NCBI GenBank assembly: GCA_031257235.1
Contig: JAIRPA010000215.1
Coordinates: 1 to 15,585 of the forward strand
DNA length: 15,585 bases
Reading direction: 5' to 3'
Source: Burkholderiales bacterium
Lineage (GTDB): Bacteria > Pseudomonadota > Gammaproteobacteria > Burkholderiales > Casimicrobiaceae
The notes below the pieces were generated by a model, which searched no databases, was not told the DNA's origin, and saw only the letters and a program-made list of their open reading frames with translations. Positions 5,281 through 13,109 of this stretch are shown one piece after another. Positions within the stretch are counted from its first letter, which is position 1; every line of letters starts with the position of its first letter. A program made the translations under genes and the position numbers.

Positions 5281-5844
5281 ATGGAACCGTCTTTGACCGC
5301 CGAAACGATAGTCACCACCCTGCCCGATCCTTCGGAGCGGATCACGCGTGCTTTTCAAACGATTGCCGAAACAAGAATGCGCGATCTTCCGTTTTTAAAC
5401 AAAGCCTTGTCGGTGGAGGCGGTCGGATTTTTTGTGTGGAATCACATGTGGCTGGGCGTTTTGATTGCGCCTTGGACGATGAACTTAATCGCTACCCCCT
5501 ATGATCCCCGCCATTGGACGCACCACAAAAAAGGCGGCACCACCCCCTTTTCGTTTCCCTTCGGAAACTACGATTTCACCTTGGCGCATGAGCCTTTGAT
5601 GGGCGCAGGCTTATACGGGGCTTATCTCATGTGTTCTTTATTTTCGCCGGCGTCGCAGTTTGTCGATCACGAAGCCGCGCATCAAACCGCGCGCGAAGTT
5701 TTGAAAACTTTGTTCGTGGTTGATCCTGATCATGTGGATGAATTTGCGCCGTTAAATCCGCCCTCTTTAGACGAGCGTTTGAAAGAACCCTTATCCAAGC
5801 GTGATTTTCTGCGCGGACGTTTTTTAAAGAAGACCACGCCATGA
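5281..5844 (+). CDS. hupJ: [NiFe]-hydrogenase assembly chaperone HupJ (HybE/HoxT family)
   Basis: A 187-residue member of the HybE/HupJ/HoxT family, chaperones that act on the hydrogenase small subunit or its assembly with the large subunit. Family signatures are clear: LSVEAVGF-x3-NHMWLGVLIAPWTMNL, then FSFPFGNYDF and MCSLFSP followed by F-x-DHEAA. The likely start is ATG 5281, which gives the usual short lead before AFQTIAETRM. An in-frame TTG at 5248 would add 11 residues, but the AGAGG in front of it is too close (one base). Neither start has a well-placed Shine-Dalgarno. The stop overlaps the hupK start (ATGA, 5841-5844), indicating translational coupling. Confidence 0.9.
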   Translation: MEPSLTAETIVTTLPDPSERITRAFQTIAETRMRDLPFLNKALSVEAVGFFVWNHMWLGVLIAPWTMNLIATPYDPRHWTHHKKGGTTPFSFPFGNYDFTLAHEPLMGAGLYGAYLMCSLFSPASQFVDHEAAHQTAREVLKTLFVVDPDHVDEFAPLNPPSLDERLKEPLSKRDFLRGRFLKKTTP

Positions 5845-6953
5845 GCCGCGCGTTTTCTTTAAAAATTTTCACTGCCCGCAACCGGGTTTCCGGCATTGAG
5901 CCACTCTTGCCGCACAGCGACATCAAGCCTCTTCTTCATAATCACGATGTCAAAGACGCGCAGCTTTTATTGCCTGCCGTGTTTAGTCTGTGCGCCTACG
6001 CGCAAGGGTCGGCGGCGTGGGCGGCGTTGACCACCGCTCAAGGTTTACCGCTTGATCCCAAAGAACACGCGGCGCGCGCGGCGATGGTCGCGCTTGAAAG
6101 CGTTCAGGAAACGATGCGCTCTTTGGTTTTTGCCTTGCCCGAATCGCAGCGAACCGCCGAAATGATGAACCGCTTTGCGCAGACGTGGCGCGAAAGCAAT
6201 GCGTTTTTGACGATCCTGCAACAAGCCGTCCGCAAAAATCCGCCGGACTTGGAAGACATCGCCCAACAATCGGTGTTGGAACTCTGGGACAGCTTTTGTT
6301 TGAATTATGTTTTTGGTGTCTCTTCGCGCGCGTGGCTGGCTCAAGTCAAAGACCCCTGCTTTGCGGATTTGCCCGAAACGCCCGTCTTGCAATGGCTTCG
6401 TCAAATGCTTCAGGAAGCCCCTTTATTGGGCGATATTGCGCTTTGTCCGCTCCCGATGGAGTCCTTCGCACAAGGTAAATTGGCGTGGCGCGCTTTGGTG
6501 TCAAGCCCTTATGAGGTTGGTGCTCACCGCCGCGTGGAACATCATCCCGTGATGCAATGGCTGATGGATCGTTACGGCATCGGTTTGATCACGCGCTTCA
6601 TGGCACGGCTTTTTGACACCGCGCAGACCTTGATTGCCTTATCGGAAAGTCAAGACTTATCGGATTGGATTTGCGTTTATCCTTTTGCCGGCAATTTTGC
6701 GGTCGCCACCGTAGAAACCGCGCGCGGCTTATTGTTACACCGTGCGCAAACGCAAAATAAGAAAATCGCCGCGTATAATATTTGCGCGCCGACCGATTGG
6801 AATCTTAATAAATACGGCGCGTTATCCACGCTTTTGAAAAAAAGCGCGATCAACAAAGATAAACTCTATCGTCACGCCACTTGGTTGGTTCAGGCATTAG
6901 ACCCGTGCGTGCCGTTTACGCTGGAAATAGAAGAGGTCACACGCCGTGCATGA
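5841..6953 (+). CDS. hupK: Large-subunit-like hydrogenase scaffold protein HupK/HoxV
   Basis: A 370-residue degenerate relative of the hydrogenase large subunit. In Ralstonia its homologue HoxV works with HoxL as a scaffold that passes the Fe(CN)2CO unit to the real large subunit. The relationship is visible here. LLPAVFSLC (C51) corresponds to the L1 region with only one cysteine of CxxC. TARGLLLH followed by APTDWN matches the RG...H and PTTWN regions. LDPCVPF (C356) near the C-terminus corresponds to L4 DPCxxC with the second cysteine replaced. It could therefore not hold a complete NiFe site. The start overlaps hupJ by ATGA, and the end overlaps hypA by 8 bases. Confidence 0.88.
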   Translation: MSRAFSLKIFTARNRVSGIEPLLPHSDIKPLLHNHDVKDAQLLLPAVFSLCAYAQGSAAWAALTTAQGLPLDPKEHAARAAMVALESVQETMRSLVFALPESQRTAEMMNRFAQTWRESNAFLTILQQAVRKNPPDLEDIAQQSVLELWDSFCLNYVFGVSSRAWLAQVKDPCFADLPETPVLQWLRQMLQEAPLLGDIALCPLPMESFAQGKLAWRALVSSPYEVGAHRRVEHHPVMQWLMDRYGIGLITRFMARLFDTAQTLIALSESQDLSDWICVYPFAGNFAVATVETARGLLLHRAQTQNKKIAAYNICAPTDWNLNKYGALSTLLKKSAINKDKLYRHATWLVQALDPCVPFTLEIEEVTRRA

Positions 6954-7287
6954 AATGTCGCTAGCGAAAAGTATGATGGAAATCGTGGAAGAGACCGCGA
7001 AAAAAAACAACGCCAAACATGTTCAGTCTGTGTTGATGGAGTTGGGCGTTTTGTCTCACGCCGACCCGGACGCCCTCAAATTTGCGTTTGAAGTTGTCTC
7101 GCACGATACCATTGCCCACGGCGCCAAATTTGAAATTGTTCGTCTGCCGGGCAAAGCCTGGTGTATTCCCTGCGGGCATACCGTCGATATTCCCCAATGG
7201 GGCGCGCCCTGCCCGGATTGCGGCAGCCGACAATTAGCCGTCACCCAAGGGGATGAAATGCGTATTGCGTCGATCAATATTGTGTGA
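6946..7287 (+). CDS. hypA: Hydrogenase nickel insertion protein HypA
   Basis: A 113-residue nickel chaperone that works with HypB to load nickel into the large subunit. The N-terminus MHEMSLA supplies His2, the nickel ligand, so the GTG at 6946 is the right start; GAGG lies 9 bases upstream. The structural zinc site is formed by CIPC and CPDC separated by 12 residues (about 73-91). The gene overlaps the end of hupK by 8 bases. In related clusters hypB follows directly; here a DNA methyltransferase comes between. The stop overlaps a possible ATG (TGATG, 7285-7289) of that gene. Confidence 0.96.
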   Translation: MHEMSLAKSMMEIVEETAKKNNAKHVQSVLMELGVLSHADPDALKFAFEVVSHDTIAHGAKFEIVRLPGKAWCIPCGHTVDIPQWGAPCPDCGSRQLAVTQGDEMRIASINIV

Positions 7288-7298
7288 TGGAGGGAAAA

Positions 7299-8294
7299 AT
7301 GAAAACCCACTTGTTTGCCGAACAAAAGGAAAACACCGTGTTGCGTGAACACACGCCGATTGCGCGAACGTTTGACCCTAATGCGCGAATTGTGCTGTGT
7401 CAAAAAGATAGTTTAGAACAATTAAAAGAAATGCCTTCGGAACTTTTTTCGTTGACGGTTTCCTCTCCGCCTTATAACCTTGGCAAAGCCTATGAAAAAC
7501 GAGACAACCTTGCGAATTATTTGGACTGGCAAAAAACGATTATCAAAGAATTGTTTCGTGTCACCTCAGCGAACGGAAGTATTGTTTGGCAAGTCGGAAA
7601 CTATGTTGAAGACGGGGAAGTTTTTCCGCTAGATGTCTATTTTTACCCTATTTTTAAAGAATTGGGATTGCGTTTACGAAACCGCATTATCTGGCATTTT
7701 GATCATGGGCTTCACGCAAGCAAACGATTCTCCGGTCGCTATGAAACACTGCTTTGGTTCACAAAAGGCGATAACTATATATTCAATCTTGATCCTGTTC
7801 GCGTTCCTTCCAAGTACCCCGGGAAACTTCACTATAAAGGAAAGAACGTGGGTAAACCCAGCGGCAATCCGCTTGAGAAAAACCCTTCGGACTATTGGTC
7901 AATCATTTGCCAAGAATGGGAAGACGGACGTATTGAAATTCCGAATGTTAAGTCCAATCATCCTGAAAAGACCGAACATCCTTGTCAATTTCCGATAGAG
8001 TTAATTGAACGTTGCGTCTTGGCTTTAACGAATAAAGACGATTGGGTGCTTGATCCGTTTGGAGGCACGGGAAGCAGTGTGATTGCCGCAATTAAGCATG
8101 AACGACGGGGGATGATGATAGATCGTGATGCTCGTTACCTTGAAATCGCCGAAGAAAGAATTACCGCGTTTCAGAACGGGGTATTGAAAATGCGTCCGCT
8201 TGGAAAACCCGTGCATCAACCTACGGGAAACGAGAAAGTCGCCCGCCCGCCTCATCAATGGATTGAATACAGACAAGGTAGTATCTTATATTGA
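7299..8294 (+). CDS. Orphan site-specific DNA methyltransferase (beta class)
   Basis: A 331-residue AdoMet-dependent amino-methyltransferase of DNA. Catalytic motif IV SPPYN (56-60) comes first, and HPCQFP (motif X) with DPFGGTG (motif I, AdoMet binding, 252-258) comes near the C-terminus, the order of the beta class. RYETLLWF resembles motif VIII. SPPY is common among N4-cytosine enzymes but does not exclude N6-adenine. ATG 7299 has GGAGGG ahead; ATG 7287, overlapping the hypA stop, is possible. No restriction enzyme or specificity subunit is nearby. GC in 60-base lines counted by hand is 22, 21, 24 and 27 (from 7501, 7741, 7921, 8101) against 34 in hypA (7021) and 30 in hypF (9601), suggesting acquisition. 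The target site cannot be told from sequence. Confidence 0.93.
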   Translation: MKTHLFAEQKENTVLREHTPIARTFDPNARIVLCQKDSLEQLKEMPSELFSLTVSSPPYNLGKAYEKRDNLANYLDWQKTIIKELFRVTSANGSIVWQVGNYVEDGEVFPLDVYFYPIFKELGLRLRNRIIWHFDHGLHASKRFSGRYETLLWFTKGDNYIFNLDPVRVPSKYPGKLHYKGKNVGKPSGNPLEKNPSDYWSIICQEWEDGRIEIPNVKSNHPEKTEHPCQFPIELIERCVLALTNKDDWVLDPFGGTGSSVIAAIKHERRGMMIDRDARYLEIAEERITAFQNGVLKMRPLGKPVHQPTGNEKVARPPHQWIEYRQGSILY

Positions 8295-8319
8295 ACTGAA
8301 TATATTAAAGGAGAAAATC

Positions 8320-9273
8320 ATGTGTTCCACTTGCGGTTGCGGTTCATCCGGCGTCACGATTGATAACGTTCCGATGAACGAACATACTCATACCCACGAA
8401 CATACCCACAACGGTCACACCCACAGCCACGCGCATCATCACGGGCATGATCATCATCACGATCATCCACACGATCACACCCATCCACACGACCACGATC
8501 ACGATCATCCTCACGATCACACGCATCCGCACGATGATGCCGCGCGTACCGTTTTGGTGGAGCGTAATTTATTAGAAAAAAATAACGCGATCGCGCGGGA
8601 AAATCGCCAACACTTTCAAGATCACGCGATTTTTGCGTTGAATTTGGTGTCAAGCCCCGGTTCGGGAAAAACCACCTTGTTGGTTAAAACCATCGAAGCC
8701 ATTCAATCTCAAGCGACGTGCGCGGTCATTGAAGGCGATCAACAAACGCAAAACGACGCGGCGCGCATCAGAAAAACCGGCGTGCCTGCCGTGCAGATCA
8801 ACACCGGCAAGGGTTGCCATTTAGACGCGCAGATGGTGGCGCGCGCCCTAGGAAACCTTCCCGAAATGGATCGCGCCCTTCTTTTTATTGAGAACGTCGG
8901 CAATCTTGTCTGCCCTGCCGGTTTTGATTTAGGCGAGGCGCACAAAGTGGCGATTCTTTCGGTGACGGAAGGTAGCGATAAACCGCAAAAGTATCCCGAT
9001 ATGTTCCATGCGGCATCTTTGATGATCATCAACAAAATAGATTTGTTGCCCTATGTCGATTTTAACGTGGAGGAAGCCGTCACCCACGCCAAAAACGTCA
9101 ACCCTTCCATTCAAGTCTTGCGCGTTTCGGCAACCACCGGCGAAGGCATGGATCAATGGCTTGACTGGATCACTGCGGGACAAAAAGAAGTGTGCGATCA
9201 ACGAGACCAAGATTTACAACATTTGCGTGACGAGATTGCCGCGCTTAAAGCACAACTTGCCTCTCGTTCATGA
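8320..9273 (+). CDS. hypB: Hydrogenase nickel incorporation GTPase HypB
   Basis: A 317-residue SIMIBI-class GTPase that delivers nickel with HypA. The N-terminal metal site is MCSTCGCG (C2, C5, C7). A histidine-rich nickel-storage segment spans residues 22-71 with 27 histidines; its second half is an internal duplication (DHPHDHTHPHD twice). The G domain has the P-loop SPGSGKTT (112-119), EGDQQTQNDAARI, GKGCHLDAQMV, FIENVGNLVCPA and NKIDLLPY. The last 25 residues (LQHLRDEIAALKAQL) have a leucine spacing suggesting a short coiled coil beyond the usual HypB end. AAAGGAG precedes ATG 8320. The stop overlaps the hypF ATG (ATGA). Confidence 0.96.
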   Translation: MCSTCGCGSSGVTIDNVPMNEHTHTHEHTHNGHTHSHAHHHGHDHHHDHPHDHTHPHDHDHDHPHDHTHPHDDAARTVLVERNLLEKNNAIARENRQHFQDHAIFALNLVSSPGSGKTTLLVKTIEAIQSQATCAVIEGDQQTQNDAARIRKTGVPAVQINTGKGCHLDAQMVARALGNLPEMDRALLFIENVGNLVCPAGFDLGEAHKVAILSVTEGSDKPQKYPDMFHAASLMIINKIDLLPYVDFNVEEAVTHAKNVNPSIQVLRVSATTGEGMDQWLDWITAGQKEVCDQRDQDLQHLRDEIAALKAQLASRS

Positions 9274-11681
9274 CCGATTCAACAGCACCCGCAAAGTCTG
9301 CCTTGTCGCCAACGTGGTATCGTTGGCGATTGCACGTCACGGGGGTGGTTCAAGGCGTGGGGTTTCGTCCGTTTGTTTTTCGTTTGGCGCAATCTCTATC
9401 GCTGACCGGACATGTCTATAACGCCACGACCGGCGTGGTCATTGAAATTCAAAGCCGTCACAATCTATTCAATACATTTATTGCCCGATTAAAAAACGAA
9501 GCCCCCGTGTTGGCGCGTGTGGATGATATTCAACACGAAAGCCTCGTTCCGATACTCCATGAGTCTACGTTTAAGGTCATTGCGTCTGATCCTACCGGAC
9601 ACCTTCAAACGATGATCGGCAGCGATCAGTCCATTTGCGAGGATTGTCTGCGTGAGCTTTTTACCCCGACGGATCGTCGTTACCTTTATCCTTTTATCAA
9701 CTGCACCCATTGTGGCGCGCGTTACACTTTAACGGTTCGTCTGCCTTATGATCGCGCCACCACAAGCATGGCGTCGTTTGTGCAATGCCCGTCATGTGCC
9801 GCCGAATATACCAACATCGCCCACCGCCGATTTCACGCCGAACCCAACGCCTGCCCCGCGTGCGGTCCTTCATTAGTCTTCTGTGACGCACAACAAAATC
9901 CGTTGGAGGGTCATCCGGTTTCCCGCGCGGCTAAAGCCATTCAAAGCGGAAAAATTGTAGCCGTCAAAGGCTTGGGCGGGTTTCATTTGGTGTGCGACGC
10001 CAAAAACAAAGAGGCGGTCAATACGTTAAGACAACGAAAAGCGCGCGACGCCAAACCCTTTGCGGTCATGGCGTTGAATACGGCATCGGTGAAAAGGTGG
10101 TGCGAACCTCATCAAACCCAAATACAACATTTAACCGATAACGCGCGCCCTATCGTTTTATTGCCTAAAAAACCGACGTGTGACTCTTTATTGCACGGGG
10201 TCGCGGAAGGCATGCACACTTTGGGCGTGATGTTACCCTACACACCGCTACACTATTTATTGTTTTTTGAGGCATTGAACCGGCCTTTAGGCTTTGATTG
10301 GCTCACTCAGGAAAACGACTGCTTATGGGTGATGACGTCCGCCAATCCCAACGGCGAACCTTTGGTGACGGACAACGATGAAGCGTTTGAACGCTTGTCC
10401 TTAATCGCCGATTATTTTTTAATCCACGATAGAGCGATTGTCGCGCGGTGCGATGATAGCGTGATGGCCGTCAACGATACCCGCCCGCCCATGATTTTAC
10501 GGCGCGCCCGCGGCTTTGCCCCTGCCTCCATCAAGTTAAACATCCCCGAAAACACCCCTTCGGTTTTAGCCTTGGGCGGACACTTAAAAAACACCATCTG
10601 TGTCACACGCGCCAACGAAGCCTTTTTGTCGCCGCACATCGGCAGTCTTGACAATAAAGCCACTCTCACCGCGTTTGAAGCCATGATCCAACGGTTTCTT
10701 GATTTTCTTCAAGTCTCCCCTGCCCTCATTGCGCACGACGCGCATCCTGATTTTTACAGCACGCACTATGCGGAACATTTAGCCGATATTTATCACGCGC
10801 CCACGCTTGCCGTTTGGCATCATCACGCGCACATGATGTCCACTGTCGCCGAACATCGTTTGTGTGAACCGGCGTTGGGATTGGCGTTTGACGGGGTGGG
10901 TTTGGGAGAGGATCACACCTTGTGGGGGGGCGAATGGCTATGGGTCAACGGCAACCCCAAAACCGCGTATACCCGCGCAGGGCATCTTGCTCCTTTGTTA
11001 TTGGCGGGCGGCGACAAAGCGGCGATTGAAACATGGCGACCCTTACTTGCCGCCGTGGTTCAATCCGAATCTGACACGTTGGCGCCTTCTTTTTCTTCGG
11101 ACGCGCTTGCCTGCCGTTTGGGTCATCACGCGGATAAGGTGATGAATCTATTGCGACGCGCCCGGGAACACCCTTCCCGCCACACGCCGCTTTCTTCCGG
11201 CTTGGGGCGTTACTTTGATGCCGCCGCCGCCGCGCTGGGCATACGGGCGACCAATCGCTTTGAGGGCGAAAGTGCGATGTTGTTAGAAAGTCTGGCGCAT
11301 CGCTTCTTGGCAACTCACGAACGTTTGCCGTCAGACGCTTCTCTTGCCCGCATTCATCAAAACACGCTTGACTTAAAACCGCTGATCCTTTCCTTATTGT
11401 CGGTGACCGACCCTTCCTACGGCGCGGCGTTGTTTCACGGCACCTTGATACAATCGGTAGTTTTGTTGACCGAACAATTGGCGCGACAATATCATCTTTC
11501 AACCTTAGTGTTGGGCGGCGGTTGTTTTGTCAACGCGATATTATCGTCTCACCTCGAACACCAACTACAAAAGCGCGGATTCACCGTCTTTCGCCCGGAA
11601 AAAGCGCCCGCCAACGATGGCGGCTTATCCTTGGGGCAAGCCTATACTGCCGCGCTCCATGTCGCTTCTCGACTTCAATGA
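9270..11681 (+). CDS. hypF: Carbamoyltransferase HypF
   Basis: An 803-residue protein that activates carbamoyl phosphate with ATP and transfers the carbamoyl group to the C-terminal cysteine of HypE, the first step of cyanide ligand synthesis. Domains in order: acylphosphatase-like (VTGVVQGVGFRPF, residues 23-35), two zinc fingers (CEDC...CTHC and CPSC...CPAC, about 122-196), YrdC-like (about 205-395, with GLGGFHLVCDA), and Kae1/TobZ-like (about 415-800, with LALGGHLKN, HHHAH at about 517, GLAFDGVGLG and LGGGCFVN). It is slightly longer than E. coli HypF (750). Start ATG 9270 overlaps hypB by ATGA, indicating coupling; there is no separate Shine-Dalgarno. Confidence 0.97.
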   Translation: MTDSTAPAKSALSPTWYRWRLHVTGVVQGVGFRPFVFRLAQSLSLTGHVYNATTGVVIEIQSRHNLFNTFIARLKNEAPVLARVDDIQHESLVPILHESTFKVIASDPTGHLQTMIGSDQSICEDCLRELFTPTDRRYLYPFINCTHCGARYTLTVRLPYDRATTSMASFVQCPSCAAEYTNIAHRRFHAEPNACPACGPSLVFCDAQQNPLEGHPVSRAAKAIQSGKIVAVKGLGGFHLVCDAKNKEAVNTLRQRKARDAKPFAVMALNTASVKRWCEPHQTQIQHLTDNARPIVLLPKKPTCDSLLHGVAEGMHTLGVMLPYTPLHYLLFFEALNRPLGFDWLTQENDCLWVMTSANPNGEPLVTDNDEAFERLSLIADYFLIHDRAIVARCDDSVMAVNDTRPPMILRRARGFAPASIKLNIPENTPSVLALGGHLKNTICVTRANEAFLSPHIGSLDNKATLTAFEAMIQRFLDFLQVSPALIAHDAHPDFYSTHYAEHLADIYHAPTLAVWHHHAHMMSTVAEHRLCEPALGLAFDGVGLGEDHTLWGGEWLWVNGNPKTAYTRAGHLAPLLLAGGDKAAIETWRPLLAAVVQSESDTLAPSFSSDALACRLGHHADKVMNLLRRAREHPSRHTPLSSGLGRYFDAAAAALGIRATNRFEGESAMLLESLAHRFLATHERLPSDASLARIHQNTLDLKPLILSLLSVTDPSYGAALFHGTLIQSVVLLTEQLARQYHLSTLVLGGGCFVNAILSSHLEHQLQKRGFTVFRPEKAPANDGGLSLGQAYTAALHVASRLQ

Positions 11682-11724
11682 ACCCTAAAACCCCTATTTT
11701 CTTTTTTAATTAAAGGACTTACTT

Positions 11725-11979
11725 ATGTGTCTTGCCCTTCCCGTTAAAATTGACGAAATCCGAGGCGAATCCGCTTTGGTGGAGCTCTCCGGCGTCAAAC
11801 GCGAAATATCTTTGGCGTTGGTCGATAACGTTCAAGTCGGCGATTATGTGATTGTTCACGTCGGCTACGCCTTATCCAAACTTGATCCGGCTGAAGCAAA
11901 AGCCACTTTGGACGCCATGACGCAATCCGGTTTAACGGCAAATCTCATGAACTCCGGTAACGCCCATGAAATACATTGA
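11725..11979 (+). CDS. hypC: Hydrogenase assembly chaperone HypC
   Basis: An 84-residue chaperone that binds HypD while the Fe(CN)2CO unit forms and then carries it to the large subunit. The N-terminus MCLALPVKI gives the required Cys2. The small OB-fold follows, with GDYVIVHVGYAL conserved. AAAGGA precedes ATG 11725 after a 43-base gap from hypF that contains a T-run but no hairpin. It is the second HypC-family gene of the operon; the longer HupF is at 3667. Its end overlaps the hypD start by 14 bases. Confidence 0.96.
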   Translation: MCLALPVKIDEIRGESALVELSGVKREISLALVDNVQVGDYVIVHVGYALSKLDPAEAKATLDAMTQSGLTANLMNSGNAHEIH

Positions 11980-13090
11980 TGAATTCAGAGACGGCGCCCT
12001 TGCCGCCGAAATTGCGAAAGCCATTGCCTCACACGCGCGCGATGATCGCCAATATCGTTTGATGGAATTTTGCGGTGGTCACACTCACGCCATTTCGCGT
12101 TACGGCTTGCGTGATCTTTTGCCTCCCCATGTGCAAATGATTCACGGGCCCGGGTGTCCTGTCTGCGTGTTGCCGATCGGGCGCATCGACAGCGCGATCG
12201 AGCTGGCGCAAAACCCGCGCGTCACCTTATTGACCTACGCGGACACCATGCGCGTTCCGGCGTCCCACGGGCTTTCACTCATTAAAGCAAAAGCGTCCGG
12301 TTCGGACATAAGAATGATCTACACCTGTGCCGACGCGCTTTTGTTTGCCAAAAATCATCCTGATCGTGAAGTGATCTTTTTTGCGATTGGGTTTGAAACC
12401 ACCACCCCGCCGACGGCGGTCATCCTCAAAGAAGCCCAAGCGTTGGGCTTAACCAATTTTTCGGTGTTTTGTAATCATGTCTTAACCCCGCCCGCCATTG
12501 CTCACATATTAGACGCGCCGGAAAGTGCGGCAGCGCAAATTGACGGCTTTATTGGTCCCGCTCACGTGTCCACCATCATCGGCAGTCAGGCGTATGAATT
12601 TTTTGCGCAACACTATCATCGTCCCGTGGTGATTGCCGGTTTTGAGCCCTTGGATGTTTTGCAGGCCATACTCATGTTGATTCGCCAATTAAACGATCAT
12701 CGCGCGGAAGTGGAAAACGAATTTACCCGCGCGGTCACGCGCGAAGGCAACACGAAAGCCAAAGCCTTGATGAATGAAGTGTTTACTCTGCGCGATACGT
12801 TTGAATGGCGCGGTTTAGGTTCAATGCCTCACAGTGCGTTAAAAATACGCGATGAGTTTTCTTTGTTTGATGCCGAAAAACGCTATCACTTGGTTTATCA
12901 CAGCGTGGCGGATCACAAAGCGTGCGAGTGCGGTTCTATTCTTCGCGGGCTCAAAACGCCCTCACAATGTAAAGTCTTCGGCACGGCGTGTACGCCGGAT
13001 AATCCCTTGGGCGCGTGCATGGTTTCATCGGAAGGCGCGTGTGCCGCACACTATACTTTTGGACGGTTCCGAGATAACCATCCGGCTTAA
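11966..13090 (+). CDS. hypD: Fe-S protein HypD
   Basis: A 374-residue scaffold that, with HypC, holds iron while CN and CO ligands are added. Conserved features: FCGGHTHAI (C36), GPGCPVC (C64, C67), YADTMRVPAS, FFAIGFETTTPPTA, GPAHVSTIIG and VIAGFEPLD. The C-terminal [4Fe-4S] ligands lie in CECGSILRG, TACTP, GACMVS and GACAAH. The length is standard for the family. The ATG at 11966 lies inside the end of hypC (14-base overlap), so translation is probably coupled. hypE follows after 19 bases. Confidence 0.97.
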   Translation: MKYIDEFRDGALAAEIAKAIASHARDDRQYRLMEFCGGHTHAISRYGLRDLLPPHVQMIHGPGCPVCVLPIGRIDSAIELAQNPRVTLLTYADTMRVPASHGLSLIKAKASGSDIRMIYTCADALLFAKNHPDREVIFFAIGFETTTPPTAVILKEAQALGLTNFSVFCNHVLTPPAIAHILDAPESAAAQIDGFIGPAHVSTIIGSQAYEFFAQHYHRPVVIAGFEPLDVLQAILMLIRQLNDHRAEVENEFTRAVTREGNTKAKALMNEVFTLRDTFEWRGLGSMPHSALKIRDEFSLFDAEKRYHLVYHSVADHKACECGSILRGLKTPSQCKVFGTACTPDNPLGACMVSSEGACAAHYTFGRFRDNHPA

Positions 13091-13109
13091 TCTTTTTTTG
13101 ACCTTACTT

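Noticed and set aside
7299..8294. Restriction-modification system
   Set aside because: Only the methyltransferase is present; both neighbours are hyp genes and no endonuclease or specificity gene is visible.
8344..8653. Antisense open frames rich in Met/Val/Arg/Asp opposite hypB
   Set aside because: They are the complement of the histidine codons of the hypB metal-binding segment.
10945..11502. 185-codon open frame antisense to hypF
   Set aside because: It lies entirely within the conserved HypF coding sequence, shows low-complexity basic composition and has no family features.
12852..13109. N-terminal extension of HypE
   Set aside because: The frame is open by chance across the 3' end of hypD, and HypE homologues begin shortly before the LTHGSGGR motif.
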